From DATJUF01 sp035524095 (GTDB lineage Bacteria > Desulfobacterota > Binatia > Binatales > Binataceae), in assembly GCA_035524095.1 (NCBI GenBank), contig DATKPK010000141.1:1-16772 (forward strand): 16,772 nucleotides of DNA. The letters run 5' to 3'. A program made the position numbers and the translations under genes. The notes under the pieces were generated by a model. It did no database searches. It was not told where the DNA came from and worked only from the letters and a program-made list of their open reading frames with translations. This document shows, one piece after another, positions 1 through 8,433 of the stretch (within the stretch, counting starts at the first letter, position 1; the number at the start of each line of letters is the position of its first letter).

Positions 1-1185
1 GAGATGAAACTTGGCGGTTAGGTCTGGCCGGTTTGCTGCCTGCACGAGACTATACGGTATGAAGGCCAGGCCGTTCATGAGCACTCCGATCAATAACCAG
101 CGCATAGCTGTGGTGCCTTGTTGCGCAAAAGTGTGGCCAAAAAAGATAGATAATATTTCGGGCGCAAAGAAAAAGAGGACCAACACACCGGGGAACAAGA
201 CGAGTAGAGCGTATCGGCATGTGCTTTCGAATAAAATCGAAGCGCGTTTCGAATCAGCGCGCGCAGTCGCCGAGAATGCGGGAAAGAGGACGCCGGACAT
301 TGCTCCGGGTAATATCGGTAGTTTGTTGACGATCTGATATGGCACCGAGTAATAGGACACTGCCGAAATCGACAACATCGAGCCGATTACGAAACGGTCG
401 AAGCTAACCATCAGCGGGCTGGTAAGACCAGTTATCGTTATCCAGCCACCAAACGATAGCAGCCGCTTCAGGGATCCGCGCTCCGGCCAAATGTTTGTTG
501 TAAGCCCGGGGACAAGTCGCAAGCACAGGGTCAGCCCTGCGACCCAAGCGGCCAACCTACCCGTGGCAAGAACCAGAATGATCCAAACAAGCTTGTGTGT
601 GAAGACCAAAACGGCCAGCGGCCCTAGAAACGAATAGGCACCCGTTGAAGCTCCGACAGCAGTCGTAAGATCGAAACGTTGGTAGGCGGCCAGAGTGCCC
701 GTCACACAAGCGCCGCTCAATATGAAGGGTAATACTGCGCCCAAAACAAGGAAAACTTCGACCGATTCAACTCGCATCTCCGGAGCAATGCTGAGAAGTC
801 GATAGACCAACCAGTGAGACATTCCCGTTACTATTACTGCTGCACCTACACCTAAACCGAACATCGCAAACAGCGAGGTCCAGAAAATAGCGGGGATGCG
901 CTCGGTTTCATCGGTGCCTATCGCATCGGCAATTTGCTGGGTAGCCGCGCGGCCAAGCCCGAGATCGAAAAGGCTCAGGTAGCCAACCACAAGATATGAT
1001 AAAGTTAGGATGCCGTAACGATCCGCGCCGAGTTGACGTACGAGAATTGGAATCGCGATCAGGCCCAACGCAAGTGGAGCAACTTCCCCGGTGATGCTCA
1101 AGATTGTGTTGCGCGCGAGCAACCGCCCACCCGTCAGCGATGAGCCATTTCTTCCAGTAATTGACGTTACGGATTGCAGGCTCAT
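1..1185 (-). CDS. Wzx-like oligosaccharide flippase (partial, C-terminus outside window)
   Basis: An open frame runs leftward from an ATG at 1185 to the window edge (395 codons, no stop). An in-frame TGA lies two codons upstream of the ATG, which fixes the start region. The protein is strongly hydrophobic with many membrane segments. Near residues 52-85 it has the typical N-terminal signature of polysaccharide flippases (MOP superfamily, Wzx/RfbX type): a LGADRYGIL segment followed by SLFDLGLGRAATQQIA. Members of this family move undecaprenyl-linked oligosaccharide units across the inner membrane to the periplasm, where a Wzy-type enzyme polymerises them. Family members usually have about 400-500 residues, so only the last part is probably missing. 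The gene follows the polymerase-like and Wzc-like genes on the same strand, which fits an exopolysaccharide locus. The 374-nt gap upstream suggests it may have its own promoter. Family assignment is firm; the substrate is unknown. Confidence 0.85.
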   Translation of the reverse strand, partial: MSLQSVTSITGRNGSSLTGGRLLARNTILSITGEVAPLALGLIAIPILVRQLGADRYGILTLSYLVVGYLSLFDLGLGRAATQQIADAIGTDETERIPAIFWTSLFAMFGLGVGAAVIVTGMSHWLVYRLLSIAPEMRVESVEVFLVLGAVLPFILSGACVTGTLAAYQRFDLTTAVGASTGAYSFLGPLAVLVFTHKLVWIILVLATGRLAAWVAGLTLCLRLVPGLTTNIWPERGSLKRLLSFGGWITITGLTSPLMVSFDRFVIGSMLSISAVSYYSVPYQIVNKLPILPGAMSGVLFPAFSATARADSKRASILFESTCRYALLVLFPGVLVLFFFAPEILSIFFGHTFAQQGTTAMRWLLIGVLMNGLAFIPYSLVQAANRPDLTAKFHL

Positions 1186-1559
1186 TCTTCACTGGCGAGC
1201 TTCGTTTCTTTCATGCATCGCAAATCAATGGTCTGGAGCGGCGCCATCACTAACACTTCAACACGCGTTCAGACGCTTCGCGGCGAAGTCGACTGTTCGG
1301 TATTGCTACGCCTCGGCCATCAAGTGCGAGTCTCATGATTCAAGACAATCCCGAACCATCTTTCCCTGTTATTCTAGAAAGATCACGAACGTCTTCGAAG
1401 GCGGGATCGGAAGTAGATTTCCATAAAGTGCTATAGGAGCGGCGGTCGTCCATCAACTTGCACATCGGCTTGGGCCGGTACTCTCTTCGTCCTTCAATCG
1501 CCTGTCCATGCCGCCTGCGAGTGCCACCGCTTCGTTATCACGCATGCTTGCGCTCTGAA
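1186..1559. other. Intergenic stretch between flippase and polymerase genes
   Basis: These 374 nt separate two genes on the same strand. I see no recognisable coding sequence, RNA gene or clear terminator. Two very short minus-strand frames (about 30 and 37 codons, joined by an overlapping TGATG at 1455-1452) are open, but they resemble no known protein and have no convincing ribosome-binding site. The gap is long for an operon, so a promoter for the flippase may lie here, but I could not identify convincing -35/-10 boxes. Confidence 0.4.
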
Positions 1560-4439
1560 TTATTTTATCTGGCCGGCGAGCATCATTCTCTTTTGGAAGG
1601 CCTCGTATTCCGCCAGGCAATCTGCTGGGACTAGCTGAGCAGCTTTCCCATATGCCTGCTCAGCTTGAAAATACTCATACGCCCCCTCATCAGAGGCTCC
1701 TAAACCGCAATAAGCAGCCCCGGAGTCGGGAGCCATTTCAAGCGCCCGCTGAAACATCGCAGCCGCAAGATCGAAACGCTCGGCCGTCAAATAAAAACGT
1801 CCGATTTTTATCAGCAGGTCATACGAAGGACCGATCTTCAGTGCGTTAAGCCAGGCTTTCTCAGCACTGACTCTGTCGCCGGAGTTCTGATAGGAGAAAG
1901 CCAATTCCGTCCACAATGGTTGTGCGTTCGCACCTCGATTAACTGCCGACTCTATCGTTGCACTGATTGAGGCGAAGCTTTCTTTCGCCGACACTTCCGC
2001 GTTGATCAGATCGGCGTAGGCGTGATTTCCGGGTGAATCAATTGCCACTGCCCTGCGTAAATCCTTCACTGCATCCCCAGCTCGCCCGGCTTTGATCCAG
2101 ATTTGCCCCGCCAGATCGTAGTACTGCGTCCGCTGGTCACTGCTTCGGCTGGCCGCCGCCGCCGAGTCGTAGAGCGCAGCCTCTTGACTGAAATCACCCA
2201 GTGTCTCGTGTATCTGAGCCAAGGCCGCAACCGCTCCGCGCTCTCGTGAAGCAATAGCCTGGACGAGGCCTTCTTCGACTGCCTCTCTCTGGTCACTTCT
2301 CATCCCTTTTAACGACGCCGGTGCCAAGTAAAAGTGCGAAGCGATATCCGGCGCGTTGTACAGCGATACGGTGATCTCATGCGACGATTCCTGCATCGCT
2401 CCTTCTTCTTCGAGTGCCGCAGCGTATAAATCGCGACTATATGCATTGGTTGGATCCAGCCAAACGGCACTCTCTAGATCGCGAACATCAGCTACCGGCC
2501 AATTCCTCGCGCCCGATAGAGTGAAGCGCTCCATATAGGCCGATGCGCTAGCTGGATGTTGAGAAATCAATTCGTTCGCGGCCTTTAAGTTCGTCGGGGG
2601 CTGGATATCAGCCGGATATCCGACGTTTTGCTTTCTAATCGCGAGATATGCCAGCAACACCCAGATGCCGACCACCAAGGCGCACTGACCGACTGAATAA
2701 AGCCACCAAACACTTGTCTCCCGCGAGCCGTCATGAGGATTTGATCGAGCCAGAGTACGGACAGCGAGCGCTAGCAAAAGCACAAACACAAACGCATTCG
2801 CTGGGATATGCATGGCGAAATCAACGGTCTCATGCAACAACATAACAGCTATCGAGATACTCAGTGACAATAGGAAGAGCCGCTGATTGAATGACACGCG
2901 ACCAACTTGTCGACTCCAAGATCCGAGCCATAAGATCACGCACATCAATGTGATCAAACCTGGAATCCCAACCTCGGCGACCATCTGCAAATAGTCGTTG
3001 TGGGCTTGATGGAAGGCCATCTCCAGCCGCGGTGCTGCTTCATAATGCGGGAAGATTTCAGCCCAGGTCCCTAAACCGGCTCCCGTCAGTAGGTAGTCTT
3101 TGAATATGCGGTTCGACGCTCTCCAAAGCACGGGACGGACTCCGATACCGAAGTCTGTATCGCTTACGGTTTGTCCCAGCCGTAGGGCTAACGCGCTATC
3201 GCGGGATCTGCCGAGAAAAGTACTCACAGAGATTAAAATCAGCAGGCCGACCATCAATGAGGCGACGGTCGCCCACAGTCCTTTGACTCTCACGACCGTC
3301 GCGCCATTCTTGCCGTTACTACTGCGGAGTGTCGAACGGCATGCGGACAACGGTATTACATACGCCCTGAACCAACATAAGGCTATGATGCCCAATCCAG
3401 TGAGCAGCCATAACGCACGTGAGAAGCTGAGCGCAATTGCCGCAAGAATTACGAAGGAGGCGAATCCGAACCAGAGACGTATCACGAGCCTGGTATCGTT
3501 ACGCTGCGTTGCATAAGTTCTCGGTAGTCCGAATAAACTACATCCCGCCGCCAACGGAAAAATCATCCCAAGGTAGTTCGCGAAGTGGTCTGGATCGACA
3601 AAGGGTCCACTGGCCCTTGGAAAAGACGCATAACGCGGAGTGCCCCAATCTTCGGGCACGAAGAACCAAAGTATCTTTCCATTCCAGAATGCCTGCTCTG
3701 CGATTCCGGTCACAGCAAGGAGCACGCCGCAGACCGTCAACGCAACGACGACAATCCTCACAAACCTCGCTTCTCCCACAGCCCCAAGATCAAAACGGTA
3801 AGTAAGGATCATAAAGAAGAAGGCCGTGTAAACGATCGCTTCAAGTAAGGCAGATGTTGTCAGCGACTGAGCAACTGATATCGGCCGCCACAGCTCACGC
3901 CGCGGAAGCAAGGTGAATAGAGTTACGTTCCCTTCATTTAAAGACTCTTTGGTCACCAGATCATTCGCTGCCGGCGCGTCATGAACGCCTTGCCTGCCGT
4001 GTTCACTTATTCTTGTTCTGATGTATGCAGAACTCGGGTCGCGGGAATCCGTATATCCTGGGACGTCATTCGCCCGGGAGTAGAGTGCGTAGGCTTGCGG
4101 AGAAATAACTCGCAACAGTCGCATTGGTATCGGAATGAGCTGCAATCCAGCCACGGCCAGAAAGCTGACAGCAGCCCCAAGGAGACCGCCAATGCCATGA
4201 TAGGCGCATTTGCTTTCAATGCCGCCAGCGCTGGTGATTGACAGCGCCAGCCACGTAGCTACCAATGAAAGAATAGCGACCTCGACGACTGTGTATGCCC
4301 ATCGGTGGACCGCTCCAAAAGCGAAGGGGCACCCAAACAGCAGAAGGACGATAACCCCCGTCATTGTGTTATCGAAAGTAAGCCAAGCGGTTCTCCACGA
4401 CCGCCCGCCATCTAAACTGGCTACCGTCAAACGCCTCAC
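1560..4439 (-). CDS. O-antigen ligase/polymerase (Wzy-like) membrane protein with C-terminal TPR-like domain
   Basis: This 959-aa protein has two parts. Residues about 25-600 contain many hydrophobic membrane segments and the features of the Wzy_C/O-antigen ligase family (PF04932): an SFSRALWLL segment near 338, then a periplasmic loop starting GAGLGTWAEIFPHYE near 453 and continuing AHNDYLQMVAEVGIPGL near 479-495. Residues about 615-945 are soluble and made of helical TPR-like repeats, for example AAMFQRALEMAPDSGAAYCGLG near 893-914. Wzy-type proteins link lipid-carried oligosaccharide units in the periplasm; WaaL-type relatives transfer the chain to an acceptor. The two cannot be told apart by sequence, but the Wzx and Wzc neighbours favour a polymerase. 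The TPR part may hold partner proteins. The start is a GTG at 4439, 21 nt after the stop of the Wzc-like gene, so the two are probably co-transcribed. The ribosome-binding site is weak; a TTG three codons later (4430) or the Met at residue 26 are alternative starts. Confidence 0.85.
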   Translation of the reverse strand: MRRLTVASLDGGRSWRTAWLTFDNTMTGVIVLLLFGCPFAFGAVHRWAYTVVEVAILSLVATWLALSITSAGGIESKCAYHGIGGLLGAAVSFLAVAGLQLIPIPMRLLRVISPQAYALYSRANDVPGYTDSRDPSSAYIRTRISEHGRQGVHDAPAANDLVTKESLNEGNVTLFTLLPRRELWRPISVAQSLTTSALLEAIVYTAFFFMILTYRFDLGAVGEARFVRIVVVALTVCGVLLAVTGIAEQAFWNGKILWFFVPEDWGTPRYASFPRASGPFVDPDHFANYLGMIFPLAAGCSLFGLPRTYATQRNDTRLVIRLWFGFASFVILAAIALSFSRALWLLTGLGIIALCWFRAYVIPLSACRSTLRSSNGKNGATVVRVKGLWATVASLMVGLLILISVSTFLGRSRDSALALRLGQTVSDTDFGIGVRPVLWRASNRIFKDYLLTGAGLGTWAEIFPHYEAAPRLEMAFHQAHNDYLQMVAEVGIPGLITLMCVILWLGSWSRQVGRVSFNQRLFLLSLSISIAVMLLHETVDFAMHIPANAFVFVLLLALAVRTLARSNPHDGSRETSVWWLYSVGQCALVVGIWVLLAYLAIRKQNVGYPADIQPPTNLKAANELISQHPASASAYMERFTLSGARNWPVADVRDLESAVWLDPTNAYSRDLYAAALEEEGAMQESSHEITVSLYNAPDIASHFYLAPASLKGMRSDQREAVEEGLVQAIASRERGAVAALAQIHETLGDFSQEAALYDSAAAASRSSDQRTQYYDLAGQIWIKAGRAGDAVKDLRRAVAIDSPGNHAYADLINAEVSAKESFASISATIESAVNRGANAQPLWTELAFSYQNSGDRVSAEKAWLNALKIGPSYDLLIKIGRFYLTAERFDLAAAMFQRALEMAPDSGAAYCGLGASDEGAYEYFQAEQAYGKAAQLVPADCLAEYEAFQKRMMLAGQIK

Positions 4440-4460
4440 GCCTTATTCGCTATAGGGTGT

Positions 4461-6716
4461 TCAGAAATAGTAACGGTAATACGGACCGCTGGCCCACTCA
4501 GTCTTGTTTAAAACTACGCCAAATATGTGTGCATTGACCTGAACAAGCCGGGACATTGCGAGCTTCACTTGCCCGCGATGTGATTGCTTAGCCGCGATCA
4601 CGATCACTCCATCCACTTTGGTTGCGAGGAGTATGGCGTCGGTGACAGGGATTATAGGAGGCGAGTCGATCACCAGAAAGTCAAAGCGCTCTTGCAGCTC
4701 AGCTAGCAGTTCAAGCATCTTACTGGAGCCAAGCAATTCACTTGGATTTGGCGGGATTTTGCCCGAACTGAGCAAATACAGATTTTCAATCGCAGTGTTA
4801 TTAATTAGACCGTCGAGCGGGCAGATACCGGTCAGGACTTCCGTGAGCCCTAGATGATTTGCGACGGCGAGCATCTTGTGACAACTTGGCCGCCTGAGGT
4901 CTCCGTCTATCAGCAGGACTTTCCGCCCCGTCTTCGCAAGAGCGACTGCCAGGTTAGTAGCAGTCGAGGTTTTACCCTCTTCAGGTAACGCGCTGGTCAC
5001 TAAGATCGTCTTCGGCGGTGCCCCGGCGCGCGAAAGCAGCAAGGCCGTGCGAAGAATTCTGTAAGCTTCGCCCGTCGCTGAGCTGGTGTTATACGATACG
5101 GCGAGCTCATAGCCATATTCGGTGGGCAAGGCAGGCAGTTCCGTCCGAGGCTTTTCCAGACCACGGTAACCGCTGTCGGTGTTCCGATGGAAAATTGGAA
5201 TTACACTCAGCGTGGGAACTTGAAGAAAGGCCTCAACCTCTTCAGCATTCTTGAGAGATTGGTCCTGCTGCTCTAAGAATAGAGCTGCAACAATACCGCC
5301 TAGTAATCCAACCAAAAGAGCCGCGGTGAGATCGCGAAACGTCTTGGGACTGGAAGCGGCTAGCGGCGGCGTCGCAAGATCGACGATCGAGACTCGCGAA
5401 GCGTGCAGGTCCTGAGTTACCTCGACGTCTTTCATCCGCTTGAGAACAGCTTGATAGAGCTGATGATTGGTCTCGGCTTCGCGTGCAAGGATATTGTACT
5501 TGACCGCATCATCGTCGAGTTCTAAAGCATAGGCCTTCTGGGTTGCCAGTTCGCGATCTAGGTTTTGCTCATCGCTTGCCGCTTCCACGTATTCGACTTT
5601 GGTGCTGGCTAGGATGTTCTCCACCGCTTGCTTCAAGTCGTTTCGTGTACTGTCGATTTCTGCGTTGAGACGCGCCAATTCCGGATAATCAGGTCTGTAA
5701 ACCTCCGCCAACGATGCGTGATGAGCGTCGAGATCATTGAGCTTTTGTTGAAGCGCTTGAATACTCGGATTGTTAAGCACCGTTGGTAGCGAAGAAGCCC
5801 GGCCTTGGTTGATTAGATCGACATCGGCTTCGAGATCGACGGTCTTCAGGTGAGCTGCTTCCGCTTGATCGTTTAAGCGGTCGAGTCGGCTCAAAAGAGC
5901 GTCTTCCTTGCCGTCGAGCGAAATGAGGCCCGGTACTATTCCCTTGTCGCGCTGGTAGCGGTTTAATGCTGCTTCGGAATCTTCAACCTGTCGCTTCAAG
6001 ACCGCGAGCTTGTCCTGCAAGAACTGCTGTGCCTGATCGCTTGCAGCAGATTCCAGCTGAATTCCCTGATTGATGTATTGATGAATGTGAGCGTTAACGA
6101 TCCTCGCCGACAATTGCGCATCCGGCGATGTAAACGCTGCATCGACCAGCCGTGTGTTCTCCACAGGTGAGATTGTCAGCGATGCTAAATAATGATCTAC
6201 AAGCGCAGGTGAGACTTCTGCAGAACTGTCGGAGTTCCTATCATCTTTACCTTCGAAGACACGTACTGCACTTAAGAGATCGCCTCTGATCCCCGAATTT
6301 GAGTTAAACAGAGAGTTATCAGCAAGATCCTCCGCCTTCGCCACCGCCACTGCCAACGTTCGCGATCTTAGGAGTTCATACTCTGTGTTGAGATCGGGAG
6401 GGGGTTCCGAACTGTCTGCCAGGCCGCTTGAATCAGTTGAATTTTGAAAGACTCGAAGAGCGCTGGTCTGAATCAAAATCTTCGCATGCGCCGTGTAAAG
6501 TGGCGTAGCCAGCAAGTCGTGGAGGCCAACCAAGGCCACCACACACGCCGCAATAGACAACAGCAACAGGGTGTGCTTGCGAATTGCCCGGCAAATCTGG
6601 CCGAGATCAACTTGTGCACCAGCTTCCCAGTCATCAGGGAACGGCTTTGCCAACAGGGAGTGAGTCGCTGAAGAGGCTGGAACTTGAGCAGTCAAGTGAT
6701 GAGGTAGACTCAACAT
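4461..6716 (-). CDS. Wzc-like polysaccharide co-polymerase / bacterial tyrosine kinase (PCP-2a)
   Basis: This 751-aa protein joins a chain-length regulator to a cytoplasmic tyrosine autokinase. Residues about 35-75 form the N-terminal Wzz domain with membrane helix 1 (about 49-68). A large periplasmic, mostly coiled-coil region follows (about 220-440), ending in the proline-rich ATPPLAASSPKTF segment before membrane helix 2 (about 464-482). The kinase domain has the BY-kinase P-loop ALPEEGKTSTATN (near 576-588), the A' motif VLLIDGDLRRP (600-610) and Walker B FDFLVIDSPP (678-687). The C-terminus GPYYRYYF holds four tyrosines (746, 747, 749, 750), a short version of the autophosphorylated tyrosine tail. 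In this family, cycles of tail phosphorylation by the neighbouring subunit in the ring control polymer length and export. The ATG at 6716 has only a weak ribosome-binding site. The gene is followed after 21 nt by the polymerase-like gene. The usual Wza export gene is not adjacent in the window. Confidence 0.92.
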   Translation of the reverse strand: MLSLPHHLTAQVPASSATHSLLAKPFPDDWEAGAQVDLGQICRAIRKHTLLLLSIAACVVALVGLHDLLATPLYTAHAKILIQTSALRVFQNSTDSSGLADSSEPPPDLNTEYELLRSRTLAVAVAKAEDLADNSLFNSNSGIRGDLLSAVRVFEGKDDRNSDSSAEVSPALVDHYLASLTISPVENTRLVDAAFTSPDAQLSARIVNAHIHQYINQGIQLESAASDQAQQFLQDKLAVLKRQVEDSEAALNRYQRDKGIVPGLISLDGKEDALLSRLDRLNDQAEAAHLKTVDLEADVDLINQGRASSLPTVLNNPSIQALQQKLNDLDAHHASLAEVYRPDYPELARLNAEIDSTRNDLKQAVENILASTKVEYVEAASDEQNLDRELATQKAYALELDDDAVKYNILAREAETNHQLYQAVLKRMKDVEVTQDLHASRVSIVDLATPPLAASSPKTFRDLTAALLVGLLGGIVAALFLEQQDQSLKNAEEVEAFLQVPTLSVIPIFHRNTDSGYRGLEKPRTELPALPTEYGYELAVSYNTSSATGEAYRILRTALLLSRAGAPPKTILVTSALPEEGKTSTATNLAVALAKTGRKVLLIDGDLRRPSCHKMLAVANHLGLTEVLTGICPLDGLINNTAIENLYLLSSGKIPPNPSELLGSSKMLELLAELQERFDFLVIDSPPIIPVTDAILLATKVDGVIVIAAKQSHRGQVKLAMSRLVQVNAHIFGVVLNKTEWASGPYYRYYF

Positions 6717-6946
6717 GAACTCGTTTAACGGATAGAGGTTAACTCTAAGGGGAGAGGCTCGATGCTGCAGACGGCGACTCAGAAACGGCCAATGCGCTTC
6801 GCCGTTCGCTTCAAGTAACCTCGTTCATGGCGAAGAACCGAACAACCGAAGATCAAAGGATTGAGTAGTCGCCGTTTCAGGTGCAATCAATCTGGCAAGG
6901 CTAATTGACGTTTGGCTTGGAGATTATTTGTCACCTTTGCCTCCCG
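6717..6946. other. Intergenic leader upstream of the Wzc-like gene
   Basis: These 230 nt lie between the small secreted-protein gene and the kinase gene, both on the minus strand. A 9-bp inverted repeat (ACGGCGACT at 6771-6779, complement at 6867-6875) lies about 90 nt apart, but it may be chance. I see no convincing -35/-10 pair and no strong terminator. The kinase gene could be transcribed from here or by read-through. Confidence 0.3.
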
Positions 6947-7501
6947 TCATTGCGATGCGCTCCCGGGAGGCTGCGAACCAGAAGAGTTGCTGCCGTTTGA
7001 GTTGGCTCCCGGAAAGCCGCCTGCCGCTCCGTATCCGCCAATCACCCCGCCTGCAACTAGAGCCGCGCCGCCTATCGCCGCTGCACCTACAGTGCCGGGC
7101 GAAGCCGCAGATGGAGCGCATGCTATAAGCCTTTTGTCGGTTTTCTCACCTGTCACGGCAACGGCTAGATCGGTTGGCGATACTTTCCAGTCGATCCTGA
7201 GACCTTTGTCGTTTAGAGACGAAGTTGTACTGCCACCTCTGAAGCTCGTCCCTGACGCATCAAGCACATAATCGTACGTACCTGCTGAGAGGCCCTTTAT
7301 CTGGTAATCCCCCTGCAAGTTTGTCGAAGCGCCGCCAAGAATTTTGCCGGTCACACCTTCTACCAACACATGAGCCACAGGAACGGGTTTACACCGCGCG
7401 TCCAGTACCATTCCTTCGATATCAGCAGCAAGTGAGAAAGATGAACTAGTTAGCACCAACGTCCCGACTAGGAGCCCGAGCATAAGCCTTGCCATTGTCA
7501 T
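6947..7501 (-). CDS. Secreted protein with carboxypeptidase-regulatory-like domain and Gly/Ala-rich tail
   Basis: This 184-aa protein begins with a clear signal peptide (residues 1 to about 25, ending FSLAA). Residues about 27-112 match the pattern of CarboxypepD_reg-like beta-sandwich domains (PF13620): IEGMVLDARCKPVPVAHVLV, then TNLQGDYQIKGLSAGTYDYVLDAS. A hydrophobic stretch with repeated GG and small residues (about 136-162) could insert in a membrane or pack like a glycine zipper. The last about 20 residues are low-complexity Asn/Ser/Gly. Two cysteines (37 and 128) could form a disulfide. The start is ATG at 7501, with a good AGGAG ribosome-binding sequence 5 nt upstream. It is the first gene of the exopolysaccharide cluster on this strand, in the place where a Wza-type export protein often sits, but it is not Wza. 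A role in surface polysaccharide attachment or export is inference from position only. Confidence 0.75.
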   Translation of the reverse strand: MTMARLMLGLLVGTLVLTSSSFSLAADIEGMVLDARCKPVPVAHVLVEGVTGKILGGASTNLQGDYQIKGLSAGTYDYVLDASGTSFRGGSTTSSLNDKGLRIDWKVSPTDLAVAVTGEKTDKRLIACAPSAASPGTVGAAAIGGAALVAGGVIGGYGAAGGFPGANSNGSNSSGSQPPGSASQ

Positions 7502-8433
7502 GTTGTCTCCTAGCGACTCCGCCAGCGAGTACCTTGTAATGCGCTCGAAGGCTTTGTCGATGAACCGTTATCGAGCTCAAGCGTCCGCTAGCCCATCAGT
7601 TGTACCGTCCCAACTGGAGCCGCGCGAAAGATCTTTTGACTGGCTAGAGAGTGATACCGCGCCCTGACGAACCATACTTCCGCTGCCCGATAACATCAGT
7701 CAATCGGGTGCTAGCTATGAGCTAAATTTCTGGTTCTGCGCGACAAGATTAAGGTCTCAGCCAACTTAGTATTCAGGAATGTCTGACTATTAACATTGAG
7801 TTGATCGAGCATGTGCTCGGACAATCATAAATCCTCGGGTTTCCGGTCTTTAGTCAAGCTGAATAGAAATTGGTCAAGTCCCGGCGTTCTCGGACGCGAC
7901 CTCCGTCGGCGGCCTCACGCTTCACAGCAGATGCCCTGGCGTGTGCGCACGTCGATGCGCGCTCCGATCACGCAATGCTGGCGCAACCGCCGGTGCGTAC
8001 CGCCTCGCTTTCAGCCAGCGCCGCCACTATGTCCTTGGGCGCGAGGCTGGACCAATAACCCATGTTAAGTCCATCCAACGCATGCCGGGGTTAACTCACC
8101 CTCCGTGACGGTCCGATGGCCCATGAGCGCGTCGGCTCGCAGGGCCTTCAACGCAGCGTCCCGATGGAGCGCGAATGCCCGCCCGCAGTGATGCGCTGCA
8201 GTCTGCTCCGTCTCATCCGATCAGTCTTACCCTTCTTTCTTCGTCTTTTGCCTACCACTCTCCTTTTCGGCTATTGCCGTTACTGACAATTTAGAGGTGA
8301 TTAAACATAATTTATTTTTTAATACATCTCTTAAACAACCTAATTGAATCAAATCTCATTGCGTTAGTAGTGATCTCGAGTCACATTAGCTTTTAATTAT
8401 CTTTATTCGCGACTAATGAGGCACGAAGGTCTT
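7502..8433. other. Long non-coding boundary region with a sharp GC change
   Basis: I see no supportable gene in these 932 nt on either strand. Reading frames on both strands in the GC-rich part (about 7870-8220) match no protein family I know and are broken by stops. From about 8230 to 8400 the sequence becomes very AT-rich, with runs such as aatttattttttaat near 8310-8324. Other signals: a perfect 14-bp palindrome at 7806-7819, a 6-bp stem with 11-nt loop at 7686-7708, and a near-palindrome GTGAtCTCGAGTCAC at 8370-8384. A TTTAAT box at 8392-8397 could be the -10 of the following plus-strand gene, but there is no good -35 box at the right distance. The left end should hold the promoter of the minus-strand exopolysaccharide cluster. 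Confidence 0.4.
7806..7819. repeat. Perfect 14-bp palindrome (CGAGCATGTGCTCG outer arms)
   Basis: CGAGCA at 7806-7811 is the exact reverse complement of TGCTCG at 7814-7819, with TG between. It lies in the divergent intergenic region, about 300 nt upstream of the minus-strand exopolysaccharide cluster and about 600 nt upstream of the next plus-strand gene. Such short palindromes can be binding sites for dimeric regulators, but one copy alone does not prove it. Confidence 0.3.

Noticed and set aside
908..1192. A 94-codon minus-strand frame starting at GTG 1192
   Set aside because: It overlaps the flippase in another frame; its composition is Arg/Cys-rich and unlike a real protein, whereas the frame from 1185 gives a clear flippase sequence.
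1340..1545. Two tiny minus-strand frames (about 30 and 37 codons) joined by TGATG
   Set aside because: They resemble no known protein, have no good ribosome-binding site, and short open frames are expected by chance.
6771..6875. 9-bp inverted repeat with arms about 90 nt apart
   Set aside because: Such short, distant arms are likely by chance, and no related copy is seen elsewhere in the window.
7811..8068. Plus-strand frames of 62-85 codons in the GC-rich part of the boundary region
   Set aside because: Overlapping frames are all open because of high GC; none resembles a protein family or has a convincing start.
8416..8433. ATG at 8416 as start of the secreted H-E-x-x-E protein
   Set aside because: No ribosome-binding site precedes it, and the charged MRHEG extension is less typical of a signal peptide than the start at 8434. 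It remains possible.
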